Below are positions 31,058 to 38,967 of a stretch of 64,000 nt of DNA, piece by piece. The stretch is from Streptomyces spiralis (lineage in GTDB: Bacteria > Actinomycetota > Actinomycetes > Streptomycetales > Streptomycetaceae), in assembly GCF_014654675.1 (NCBI RefSeq), contig NZ_BNBC01000003.1, positions 167,102 to 231,101 on the forward strand, read 5' to 3'. The position numbers and the translations under genes were made by a program. How positions within the stretch are numbered: position 1 is the first letter of the stretch; the number at the start of each line of letters is the position of its first letter. The notes beneath the pieces are model-generated. The model made no database searches. It worked only from the letters and a program-made list of their open reading frames with translations, and had not been told where the DNA came from.

Positions 31058-33229
31058 TCAGGCGGGGATCAGGTCACCCAGATTCCCGGGGGTCACGATC
31101 CGCGAGTCGGGGTGCAGCCCATCGGGCCGCTCCAGGCCGATGTAGGTGACGGGGCCCGCCGGCAACGTCTTCCCGTCCCACATGGTGACGGTCGTCGTGC
31201 TGTCGGTCATGAGGTCGACGAGATGACGGACCGTGAGCTGCTCGACCTCGACGACGGCGCGCAGCAGCGCCGCGACCGTCACCCGGTTGCCCTCGACCCG
31301 GTTGGACGTCGGAGTCCCCTTCAGGTACAGATGCAGCCACTTGGCGCGCCACCGGCCGTCGGCGCCCCGCAGGAACACCAGCGGCAACGCGACCCGGCCG
31401 GGACCGCGCAGCTCCGACTTCATGCGCACGGTGCGCGGCTCGAACGGGCGTCCCTTCTGCTCGGCCTCGCGCAGCATGAACCCGAAGAACGACTCCTCGA
31501 CCTCCTCGAAACCCTCCCCGGAGAAGATGTTGACCTGCGGGACGACGCAGCTGCCCCGCACAGCGCCCAGTCGTAGGTTGATGAACTCCGAGGCCCCCTC
31601 GGGCGCGTCCGTGATGTCGCCGGAGTGCTCGCCCTCGGCGTCACGGAGGTTGGTGTACGACAGCCAGGAGACGGTCGCGTAGTCGGCGTCCAGCAGCAGC
31701 GCGGACAGGTCGTAGTCGGTTGTCCGCTCGGTCTGCTTCCAGTACACGAAGAAGCGCAGCAGTTCCCCGTCGACCGGGGACACCGAGCCGCGCGGCAGCA
31801 CACCGAACCCGGACGCGGTCGCCTTGCCGCTGAGCGGCAGCGCCACGTCCAGGGCGTCCGGGTCGATCAGCAGGTGGTCCACGGCGGGCAGCCGGCGGCG
31901 CAGCTCCGCGTCCAGCGCGGCGATCAGCCGCTCGCGCTCGGGCGCGCGCACCGGCGCGCGGGTGTCGTCGGTGACCCAGGCCCGGCCGAGGCGGTTGACG
32001 AACACCCGCCGCCGGCCGGTCTCCACCGCACGGTTGTGCAGGTGCTGGCGCGCCGACAGCACGACCCGGCCGGACACGTCGGCGACGACCTGCTCGGCGG
32101 CGGCCACGACGGCGTCCCGTTCGCGCTGCGTGCGTGCTGCGCGCAGCAGCCGGTCCAGGGAGCGGAACAGCCTGCCGGGCGCGGTCCTCAGCAGCTCGAC
32201 CGCGCCGGCGACGTCGCTGATGGCGAGCAGCTCCTCCACTCGGCTGTCCAGGGAACGCGCCGCCTTCTCACCGCGGGCGACGGCGAACACGTCGGCCGCG
32301 TGCGGCCACTGCGGGTACTCGTGCGGGTGCAGCCGCTCGCCGAGCCGCTTCCACATCTCGCGGTGCGCGTGTACGTCGGCGAGCTTGGCCGGCGCGGCGG
32401 CGACGACCGCGTCAAGGCCCGCGAGCAGCGCCCGACGCACCGCACGGGGCAGCGTCCGGAGCCGCGTCGGCTCCCGCAGGGTCACGTCACCGCCCACGAG
32501 CGCGCAGGCCAGCCGGAGCACATCGGTGACCGTGTCCACCAGCAGGCTCGCACCGGCCATCAGCCGGACCTGGTTGATCAGGGCCCGGTTCTCCCGCACC
32601 GGGATCCGGGCAGGCTGCGGTCCGTCCGCACAGTGACCGGCGAGGTCCTTCAGATCCCGCAGGCCGTCCTCGCCCAGGGGCGTGCTGCTGCCCGCCAACG
32701 CCAGGTAGAGGCCGGTGAGTTCGTCCTCCGACGCGCGGCCCAGGTGCAGAACGGTCAAACGGTCGCCCGCCGCGGCGATCAGCTCGTCGTGGTGGGCGAG
32801 CATCTCGGCGTACGTGTGCCGGTAGTTGCCGTACGACGGAAGGGTGAGCAGGTTCACCAAGCCGGCGCTCAGCTGCTCGAGCGTGCTCGTGCGCGTCCTG
32901 TCGTCGGCGAGCGCCTCGGCGATGCACCGCATCCAGAAGTCGAACGTGTCCGGCACGTTGGCCGGGAAGTCGATGAAGTACGTATTGTGCCGGACGTGGT
33001 CGCCGACCATCTCACGGACCGTCTCCAGCGTCCGTACGGCGGTGTCGACGACTGTGCCCTCGGACAGCCCCGACAGATGCTCGAGCACCTCCGCCGAGAG
33101 TTTGAAGCCCACGGACATCAGCGCGGCGTCGAACTGCTGCGCCGCGACGGCGCCTTCCCCGGCGGGACCCGCGGGAGCGGGGATGCGGTGGGTGTGCCGG
33201 ATGACCAGAGGGTCGAGTCGGTGGGCCAT
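31058..33229 (-). CDS. Large protein with C-terminal TerD-type domain
   Basis: This is a 723-aa cytoplasmic protein. Residues about 1-400 are helical, Arg/Leu/Ala-rich and unrecognised (RLDPLVIRHTHRIPAPAG at the start; LPSYGNYRHTYAEMLAHHDE). The C-terminal third (about 480-620) carries the TerD signature: DYDLSALLLDADYATVSWLS, GEHSGDITDAPEGASEFINL and CVVPQVNIFSGEGFEEVEE, with the Asp residues used by TerD proteins to bind calcium. TerD family members belong to tellurite and stress systems of unclear biochemistry. The ATG at 33229 has GGGAG upstream. It is not next to other Ter genes. It may be a stress sensor. Confidence 0.75.
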   Translation of the reverse strand: MAHRLDPLVIRHTHRIPAPAGPAGEGAVAAQQFDAALMSVGFKLSAEVLEHLSGLSEGTVVDTAVRTLETVREMVGDHVRHNTYFIDFPANVPDTFDFWMRCIAEALADDRTRTSTLEQLSAGLVNLLTLPSYGNYRHTYAEMLAHHDELIAAAGDRLTVLHLGRASEDELTGLYLALAGSSTPLGEDGLRDLKDLAGHCADGPQPARIPVRENRALINQVRLMAGASLLVDTVTDVLRLACALVGGDVTLREPTRLRTLPRAVRRALLAGLDAVVAAAPAKLADVHAHREMWKRLGERLHPHEYPQWPHAADVFAVARGEKAARSLDSRVEELLAISDVAGAVELLRTAPGRLFRSLDRLLRAARTQRERDAVVAAAEQVVADVSGRVVLSARQHLHNRAVETGRRRVFVNRLGRAWVTDDTRAPVRAPERERLIAALDAELRRRLPAVDHLLIDPDALDVALPLSGKATASGFGVLPRGSVSPVDGELLRFFVYWKQTERTTDYDLSALLLDADYATVSWLSYTNLRDAEGEHSGDITDAPEGASEFINLRLGAVRGSCVVPQVNIFSGEGFEEVEESFFGFMLREAEQKGRPFEPRTVRMKSELRGPGRVALPLVFLRGADGRWRAKWLHLYLKGTPTSNRVEGNRVTVAALLRAVVEVEQLTVRHLVDLMTDSTTTVTMWDGKTLPAGPVTYIGLERPDGLHPDSRIVTPGNLGDLIPA

Positions 33230-33300
33230 CCCCGCATGCTCCCAAGGCCGGGCGAGCGGCCGCACCCGGTTTTCGCGAGAGCCGGCGGACCGGGGTCAGG

Positions 33301-33369
33301 TCAGGGTGTGCCGGCGAGAATCGCCTCGCCCAGGTCCCCGGTTCCGGCGTCGTAGGTGCCGACGTCCAT
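33301..33369 (-). CDS. Possible 22-residue peptide upstream of the TerD-domain gene
   Basis: A short frame begins ATG at 33369 and reads MDVGTYDAGTGDLGEAILAG plus two residues, ending TGA at 33301. GAGGCGAGCGAG precedes it. It is acidic, with good third-position bias, and lies 72 bp upstream of the TerD-domain start on the same strand. It may be the N-terminal relic of a gene or a real small protein. Evidence is thin. Confidence 0.25.
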   Translation of the reverse strand: MDVGTYDAGTGDLGEAILAGTP

Positions 33370-33454
33370 CTCGCTCGCCTCGGGCGGACAGGAACGCTAG
33401 GCTGTGATCTTCGGTCGGTGGAAGCCGGCTGGAGTCCCAAAGGCTGTGCCGACG

Positions 33455-34213
33455 ATGAACCTCCCCGACGGTCCCTCACGACTCCGACTCGACCGCGCCA
33501 TGGACAGCTTGGCCGTCACCTTCCGCGGTATGACCGCCCGCAGTGACGAGACACAGTGCGACTGCCACTGGGGCAGCGAGGAAGAGCTCGCGCTGTTGAA
33601 GACCCCGGACGTGGAGCTCGATCCGGACCTTCTGCATCGCACATGGCGTGCCCCCGACTGGACCGACCACGGCGCGGTACTGCGCCGCATCCTCCCCCAG
33701 TTCGCCAGAGCACTGGTCGGCGGGCTTGTGGAGCCCCTGTTCGGCATGGACGAGGTCGGACTCTCGTTCACGCGTGGCCACTGGCAGCAGTGGCCCGCGC
33801 ACCAGAGCGCGGCGGTGTCGGAGTTCCTGCGTGCCTGGTGGGCTCACAGTCTCATCGAACCGGATCCCGCCGTGCCCGTGTACGAGGTTCTCGCGCTGTG
33901 CGCGGAGGCGTCCTCCGTGCTCGGCCCGTGGCTCGGTACCTGGGAGGCGCTCGACCATCCGGTGGCCGACCGGCATCTGGCCGAAGCCGCTGCCCACTGG
34001 GAGTACGACCTGCTGGGAGACCAACTTCCCTGGGACACATGGCACGACGCCGACGCGTTGCGCACCGAACTCGCGGGATGGCTGGTCCGTCACGCGCCCG
34101 CACGGCTGCGCGCCCAGGGTGCGCCCGAGGAACTGCTCCACCGGATACGGCTCATAGGACTCACCGGTCTCGCTCGCTGGGAGGACCCGCACTGGCCCGG
34201 CCACCGCTACTGA
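33455..34213 (+). CDS. Conserved actinobacterial hypothetical protein
   Basis: This 252-aa soluble protein looks like a conserved family of streptomycete hypotheticals by its pattern (SLAVTFRGMTAR, CDCHWGSEEELALLK, WTDHGAVLRRILPQFARALV, EPLFGMDEVG, HWEYDLLGDQLPWDTW). It is rich in Trp and His and has a CxCHW block near residue 33, which could bind a metal. No domain of known function is recognised. Starts at 33455 or 33500 are both possible; the conserved part begins at MDSLAVTF (33500). It is convergent with the ThiF gene and has no evident operon partner. Confidence 0.65.
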   Translation: MNLPDGPSRLRLDRAMDSLAVTFRGMTARSDETQCDCHWGSEEELALLKTPDVELDPDLLHRTWRAPDWTDHGAVLRRILPQFARALVGGLVEPLFGMDEVGLSFTRGHWQQWPAHQSAAVSEFLRAWWAHSLIEPDPAVPVYEVLALCAEASSVLGPWLGTWEALDHPVADRHLAEAAAHWEYDLLGDQLPWDTWHDADALRTELAGWLVRHAPARLRAQGAPEELLHRIRLIGLTGLARWEDPHWPGHRY

Positions 34214-34273
34214 ACTCGCTCCGAGCGCCGTCGGCCGGGTGGTGGGGGCGGCTCGCCGACGGAGAGGCGCGGC

Positions 34274-35230
34274 TCATGTGTGCGAGCCCTCGGCCACCGC
34301 GACGATGAACAGCACCATCGTGATCAGAAGGAGTGCGGCGAAGACGACGGCGCTCGGGCGACCCGGTCGCGGCCGCTCGACGCGGCCCCGCTCACCCGCT
34401 TCGTCCGCGACCGACGCCTCGGACGTGGCCACGTAACGCCAGCCGCGGCACGCGGCGCAGGGCCGCACCGGGAAGGGGACCCGGACGCTGCGGCTGCTCA
34501 GCCCCGAGGTGGGGAAGACGGGCCGCACGCCGACGGAGGTGGGGGTGAATCCATGGAGGTAGATGGCGGTGCGCCCGCGGTCGAGGATCGCCGAGACGTC
34601 GTCGCCGGGGTGAGCCAGCGCGGCCACGACGTGTGCCGTGACCAGGGAGACCAGCTGGATGTCCACCCGGGCGCCACGCGCGGCCTCGGTGTCGGACGCC
34701 GCGCGCCGGAACGCCGCCGCGCACTCGTAGCAGGGCGTACGCCTGCCGGGGAGCACCCACAGGATCTCGCCGACCTCGGCGTCACGGATCCGGGGATCCA
34801 CCCAGAGTGCCGGGTACACCGCGGGTCTGCCGACCGACAACGCGACCCGGTTGACGTGCCGTTGGCACGCCGCCGAGTCGGTCGCGGCCACCACCACGTC
34901 GGCGTCGCCCACCAGCATCCGCTGCCGGTCGGCCGGCAGCGCGAGGAAGTCGGCGCGCAGACCGGTGCTGTCGCACGGCGGGAAGTCGCGGCGGATCTTC
35001 TCGGCCAGTGCGGGCGCTTTGGGCCGTCCCAGGGCGCCGGCACCGAGCGGGTGCCGGACCAGGTTCTCGACCTCGAGCGTGTCGGGATCGATCAGCCGAA
35101 GCGGACTGAACCCGATCCGTGCCAGCTCTTCGGCCAGGAATCCGCCCACCGCTCCCGCACCGACGATCAGAACCGAGCCCGTACGCCGCCGGTGCCGGGC
35201 CCAGACGCGGTCCTCGGGCAGCTCGGTCAA
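34274..35230 (-). CDS. Membrane-anchored ThiF/E1-like adenylyltransferase
   Basis: This 318-aa protein has an E1-like domain at about residues 20-260: nucleotide motif VLIVGAGAVGGFLAEELARI, DPDTLEVENLVRHPLG, and VVVAATDSAACQRHVNRVAL. A four-Cys zinc site is formed by CYECAAAF and CAACRGW. The C-terminus has one hydrophobic helix (AVVFAALLLITMVLFIVAVA) that would anchor it in the membrane. ThiF/MoeB/E1 proteins adenylate the C-terminus of a small protein or peptide. The TTG start at 35230 overlaps the stop of the 84-aa gene (TTGA); the longer open frame upstream is out of phase with that gene. A C-terminal anchor on an E1 domain is unusual. Confidence 0.78.
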   Translation of the reverse strand: MTELPEDRVWARHRRRTGSVLIVGAGAVGGFLAEELARIGFSPLRLIDPDTLEVENLVRHPLGAGALGRPKAPALAEKIRRDFPPCDSTGLRADFLALPADRQRMLVGDADVVVAATDSAACQRHVNRVALSVGRPAVYPALWVDPRIRDAEVGEILWVLPGRRTPCYECAAAFRRAASDTEAARGARVDIQLVSLVTAHVVAALAHPGDDVSAILDRGRTAIYLHGFTPTSVGVRPVFPTSGLSSRSVRVPFPVRPCAACRGWRYVATSEASVADEAGERGRVERPRPGRPSAVVFAALLLITMVLFIVAVAEGSHT

Positions 35231-35481
35231 TCGAAGGTCCAGCGGGACACCCTGACGGCGCGCGGCCCGCTCTGCGGGTCGCGACCGGACCGCTGGTCCG
35301 GCTCGTCCGGCTTCAGCTCCCCGGTGTCGGTGTCGAGGAACCATGAGCGCTCGCTGTCGCGGGCCTCTTCCCGCGTCGGTTCCGCATGCTGCAAGGTCTC
35401 TGGTGCTGTACCCACCATCGCTCCTTCCGTCTCCGGCGACGGCGCGGCCTCGCTGTCTCGCCGCTTCTCGCCCGCCGCCAT
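35227..35481 (-). CDS. 84-aa acidic protein coupled to the ThiF gene (possible E1 substrate)
   Basis: This 84-aa hydrophilic protein is rich in Glu, Asp, Arg and Pro (PTREEARDSERSWFLDTDTG, ELKPDEPDQRSG), with no signal peptide, and ends SRWTFD. It is not a known ubiquitin-like fold and lacks a C-terminal Gly-Gly. Its stop overlaps the TTG of the ThiF gene by 4 bp, which argues for co-translation and a direct partnership. Small proteins or peptides next to E1-like genes are often the molecules being adenylated. Start ATG at 35481; the ribosome-binding site is weak (GGTGG). The function is inferred from position only. Confidence 0.55.
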   Translation of the reverse strand: MAAGEKRRDSEAAPSPETEGAMVGTAPETLQHAEPTREEARDSERSWFLDTDTGELKPDEPDQRSGRDPQSGPRAVRVSRWTFD

Positions 35482-35816
35482 CGGTCACCACCCCGCGTAC
35501 CACGGTGTGACAGAAGGGATGCGTCTCCCGCCTCGGCCGGTGTCGGCCGTGTGCCTCTGCGTCTTCTACGTTACCCGTCGGTGTGGACGCTGCATCCCGG
35601 GAGCGGGCGATGACCGCGGCGGCGTCCTGAGCGCGACACGGACGACGCGTGGAACCGTCCGATCCCGGTCACTGCGCCCGCCGCTCCGTCGCACGGATCC
35701 GGCGCGGTACGGGCGGCGAGGCATCGCCGCCCGCGGTCATCGACGCTGCGCCGAAGACCGGCGGTGCCCGGGCGTGCCGTGCGGGCACGCGTTCGCGCCG
35801 TCTTCAGCGGCACCTG
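35482..35816. other. Intergenic region
   Basis: This 335-bp region holds the promoter of the 84-aa/ThiF pair near its left end and the terminator of the PLD-fold gene (35772-35790) at its right end. No supported gene was found. Confidence 0.5.
35772..35790 (-). terminator. Hairpin terminator after the PLD-fold gene
   Basis: GCGTGCC (35772-35778) pairs with GGCACGC (35784-35790) around a five-base loop, 27 bp past the stop of the PLD-fold gene. Confidence 0.55.
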
Positions 35817-37139
35817 TCAGCTGCAGGTGGCGGTGGTGCCGTTGGCGGCGCTGTAGATGTTCGACGCGTCACGGATGGTGCGGAAGTTGGTGCGGTAGGC
35901 GTCGAAGACGGAGCCGGCGGCCGCCGGGCTGGTGTCCTCGTACTGCAGGACCGTCTCGTCGCTCTGGCGGAGCGAGTTGTAGCTGAAGTTGGCGCTTCCG
36001 GTCCAGGTGATCGAGCGGTCCGGGACGTCGTAGTAGTTGCCCTCGACCTGGATGTACTTCGAGTGGATCCACACGTTGGTGTGGTCCTTCTGGCTGCCCG
36101 AGGCGGCGTTGTCGGTGCAGTAGTAGTGGACCGCCACGCCGTTGTACGCGCTCGACGTCGCCTTGAGCAGGGCGCTCATGGCGGCGTTCTGGTTGGAGTC
36201 GGTGGGGTCGTAGGTCTCCGCGACCTCGACGTAGCAGCCCTGGTTGTCCAGGGCGGCCAGCTTCTGCGCCAGGTAGCTGCGGCTGAAGATGTCCATGGCC
36301 ACCCGGATGATCGTCCGGTGGGTGCCGTCGTTCGTCCCCACCGTTGTGTTCCCGGTGCACTTCACATGGTCGAGGACCGTCTCGATGGTGTCCGTGGACG
36401 GGTCGCTGTAGGGGCTCGAGGCCCCGCTCGACTCGTGCCGCGGGAAGAAGTGGATCTTCGCGTTGCCGGACGCCACCGGAACCCGGCCGGTGTTGTAGTA
36501 GTCGTCGTTGCGCTGCTGGGCCTTCAGGTCCGAGAAGTAGCCGCTGTAGGCGTTGTAGATGCCGGTGTTCCCCACCAGCATCAGCGCGTTGTTCCAGCCA
36601 CCCAGGCCGTCCCGGCCGGTGTGCAGGTTCGCCGACGACTGCACCACGACGTTGGTGGCGCCGTTCGTGCTGGAGAACAGGAAGAACTTGTTGTGGTTGA
36701 TGGCCTCGGTGGAGCCGAGGGTGCGCTGTCCTATGCATCCTCTGCCGGCGCCGCACGCCAGCACCCACGACGAGGCGGAGAGATTGGTGCCCAGCCCGGA
36801 GACCAGCGTCTGGTACGGGGCCATCCCGGTTTCCTTGTTGCTGAAGACGGCCTGTACGTTGACGCCGCGGTTCTTGGCCGCGACCAGCGCGTTCGGGATG
36901 GTCGGGTCGTCGGCGTAGAACATGGCCATGCGGACCAGCGAGCCTGCCGGGGCGCCGTTGATCAGGGAGACGATCTGGTCCTGGATCACGGTCTTCTGGT
37001 CCGCGATGTTCGGGTTGTTGAAGTACGCGGTGCTGACGGGCGTCGCGGCGTGGGCCGGCGCGGGAAGGACGGCGGTGGCGGTGGCGAGGGCGGCCACCGC
37101 GAGCAGGCGTCTGATCACGCCGTTGATCGTCTTTTTCAT
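35817..37139 (-). CDS. Secreted phospholipase-D-fold (HKD) enzyme
   Basis: This 440-aa exported protein has a signal peptide of about residues 1-31 (LLAVAALATATAVLPAPAHA). It carries two HKD half-sites: HNKFFLFSSTNGATN near residue 165 and HSKYIQVEGNYYDVPD near residue 365, each followed by an Asn/Ser-rich turn (SSANLHTG; GSANFSYNSLRQSDE). Two half-sites in one chain give a complete PLD active site for phosphodiester hydrolysis. Substrate may be phospholipid or nucleic acid; secreted HKD proteins of this shape in actinomycetes are not always lipases. The start at 37139 has AAGGTGG upstream. It follows the discoidin-domain gene in the same direction. Confidence 0.88.
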   Translation of the reverse strand: MKKTINGVIRRLLAVAALATATAVLPAPAHAATPVSTAYFNNPNIADQKTVIQDQIVSLINGAPAGSLVRMAMFYADDPTIPNALVAAKNRGVNVQAVFSNKETGMAPYQTLVSGLGTNLSASSWVLACGAGRGCIGQRTLGSTEAINHNKFFLFSSTNGATNVVVQSSANLHTGRDGLGGWNNALMLVGNTGIYNAYSGYFSDLKAQQRNDDYYNTGRVPVASGNAKIHFFPRHESSGASSPYSDPSTDTIETVLDHVKCTGNTTVGTNDGTHRTIIRVAMDIFSRSYLAQKLAALDNQGCYVEVAETYDPTDSNQNAAMSALLKATSSAYNGVAVHYYCTDNAASGSQKDHTNVWIHSKYIQVEGNYYDVPDRSITWTGSANFSYNSLRQSDETVLQYEDTSPAAAGSVFDAYRTNFRTIRDASNIYSAANGTTATCS

Positions 37140-37266
37140 GGATACCACCTTGGATGATGTGGACCTGACAGTACGGGGACGGTGGGGGTCGGTGGGTGCG
37201 GATCTCGCCGGTCCGCAAGGGGGCGGACCGGCGAGATCCGGTGGGAGCCGGTGGTGAGGGCGGTGC

Positions 37267-38967
37267 CTAGCCGGCGGTGATCTCGGCCGCGGAGCAGTAG
37301 GAGCCGCCGCTGGCCGAGATGGCCTCCAGTCGTACGTACCGGGCCGTGACCGGCGTGAAGGTGGCCGTCTTCAGGCGTGCGTCGGCGGCCCAGGTGCCGC
37401 CGGCCACCTTGGTGAAGGCCTGGCCGTCGGTGCTGACGTAGACGTTGTAGCCGGTGATGGTGCCGTTGAGGTTCCCGTCGAAGCGGGGCTGGTAGATCAG
37501 CTTGCTCACCTGTCGGCTGTCCTCGAGATTCAGGGTGATCGACTGGGGCAGCGGGGTGGGCGGGGAGTATTCGGAGTGCCAGAAGGTGTTGATGTCCCCG
37601 TCGACGGCGTTCACGGGCGGGAAGCCGGAGTGGTAGCTCGTCGCCACCACCGGCGGCTCGGTGCACTGCGACGGCGCGGACACCGGCAGCTCCGTGGTGA
37701 GCTGACCGATCGTCACCCTGACGTCATAGGTGCCGACGGCGCTCTGCTGAGGTGCCGTCACCTTCAGCGGCAGGGTGCGTGCCTGGCCCGCGGGCACGGT
37801 GAGGCTGCCGGACCCCGGGGTGACCTGCAGCGGTGCCGGCGCGTCCACGGTGACGTCGTCGGTGATGCCCTGGCCGGTGCCGTTCACCACGCGGGCGAGC
37901 GCGGCACCCTTGCGCACGCCGAGTTCGCAGCGGTCCAGCGTGACACTCGCCGGGGCCACCGAGCGCCGTACCGGCTGCCCGGCCCGCACCACCGCCCACC
38001 CGAAGGGCGCGTCGGCGTAGTACATGCTCCGGCACTTCGGCGGCGCGGAGGCCGACCGGCCCGCGTCGAACGCCTGCTTGCACGCGGCGCGGTCCGCCGA
38101 CGGCAGGGCCTCGTCGTATGCGGTGTCGACGTACGCGTCCGTCACGTTCCCTCGGGCGAAGACATAGGCGGTGTTCTTCAGCGTCGGCGCGGCCGAGCGG
38201 GCGAAGAAGGCGTCGTCGTAGCCGTAGGTGCTGGTCAGCGTCGTCCAGAAGGCCTGGGCGGCGCAGTCGACGGGCTGGTAGGCGCTCGGGTCGACGCAGC
38301 GGCCGGCCCGGTAGTCGCCGCCGAGCACCGGTACGGCGTCCTGCGGTCCGGCGGTGCCGGCCAGGCCGGCCGCGACGGTGTGCAGTTGCTGGGCGGCCGG
38401 CAGCGGATCGCCGGCGGCATGGGCGCTGATCAGCGACAGCCGCAGGCCGGTGGCCTTCTGCGTGACGGCCGCGGATGCCTGGTCCTCGCCCTGGACGCGT
38501 ACGAATCGGCCCTTGTCGGCGACCCGCATGGTCGTGGTGTTGACGACGATCGCCGACTCACGCACCGCGCCGTCCGCGAGGAACGCGGAGCGGCCCGGCG
38601 CCAGCAGCACCTGGTAGCCCTTGCCGGTGGCGGCCGTGAGCCGGTCGGCGATCCGGTGTGCGCCGGGCCCGAGCACCTCGGTCAGCAGCAGCACATCCGG
38701 CGGACGCGGGGTGCTCGCCGTCAGACGCCGGACGAAGGTGTCGAGGTCGTGGGTGTCGGCGGCATCGGCCGGACGGACGGCGTCCTGCAGGTCCGCGGAG
38801 ACCACGAGGGCGCCGGCGTTCGAGGACGACCGCGCGTTGTCCGGGCCGAACCGGTGCAGGTCGGCCAGGCCGACCGTGGCGGCGACGAGGACGGCGGCCA
38901 GCGCGGGCATGAGCCATGCCGTCTGGCGCCGTCTCTTGCGGGGCGGGTGTATCGCGACCTCACGCAT
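37267..38967 (-). CDS. Exported endonuclease/exonuclease/phosphatase-fold protein with discoidin domain
   Basis: This is a 566-aa protein. A basic N-terminus and one membrane segment (about residues 18-36, LMPALAAVLVAATVGLADLH) act as signal or anchor. Residues about 50-330 follow the EEP nuclease fold in order (VLLLTEVLGPGAHRIADRLT, SAIVVNTTTMRVADKGRFV, VPVLGGDYRAGRC, DAYVDTAYDEALPSADR), though key His/Asp motifs are partly degenerate. An Ig-like NEW3-type segment (about 355-430, LPLKVTAPQQSAVGTYDVRV) and a C-terminal F5/8 discoidin domain (about 440-565, NAVDGDINTFWHSEYSPPTP) follow. The discoidin part probably binds carbohydrate or phospholipid surfaces. Its start overlaps the phoD stop by 8 bp, so they are co-transcribed. 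Confidence 0.8.
   Translation of the reverse strand: MREVAIHPPRKRRRQTAWLMPALAAVLVAATVGLADLHRFGPDNARSSSNAGALVVSADLQDAVRPADAADTHDLDTFVRRLTASTPRPPDVLLLTEVLGPGAHRIADRLTAATGKGYQVLLAPGRSAFLADGAVRESAIVVNTTTMRVADKGRFVRVQGEDQASAAVTQKATGLRLSLISAHAAGDPLPAAQQLHTVAAGLAGTAGPQDAVPVLGGDYRAGRCVDPSAYQPVDCAAQAFWTTLTSTYGYDDAFFARSAAPTLKNTAYVFARGNVTDAYVDTAYDEALPSADRAACKQAFDAGRSASAPPKCRSMYYADAPFGWAVVRAGQPVRRSVAPASVTLDRCELGVRKGAALARVVNGTGQGITDDVTVDAPAPLQVTPGSGSLTVPAGQARTLPLKVTAPQQSAVGTYDVRVTIGQLTTELPVSAPSQCTEPPVVATSYHSGFPPVNAVDGDINTFWHSEYSPPTPLPQSITLNLEDSRQVSKLIYQPRFDGNLNGTITGYNVYVSTDGQAFTKVAGGTWAADARLKTATFTPVTARYVRLEAISASGGSYCSAAEITAG

Noticed and set aside
35817..37139. Phospholipase D toxin
   Set aside because: The two HKD half-sites do not tell lipid from nucleic-acid activity, and context (PhoD, EEP protein) favours phosphate scavenging.
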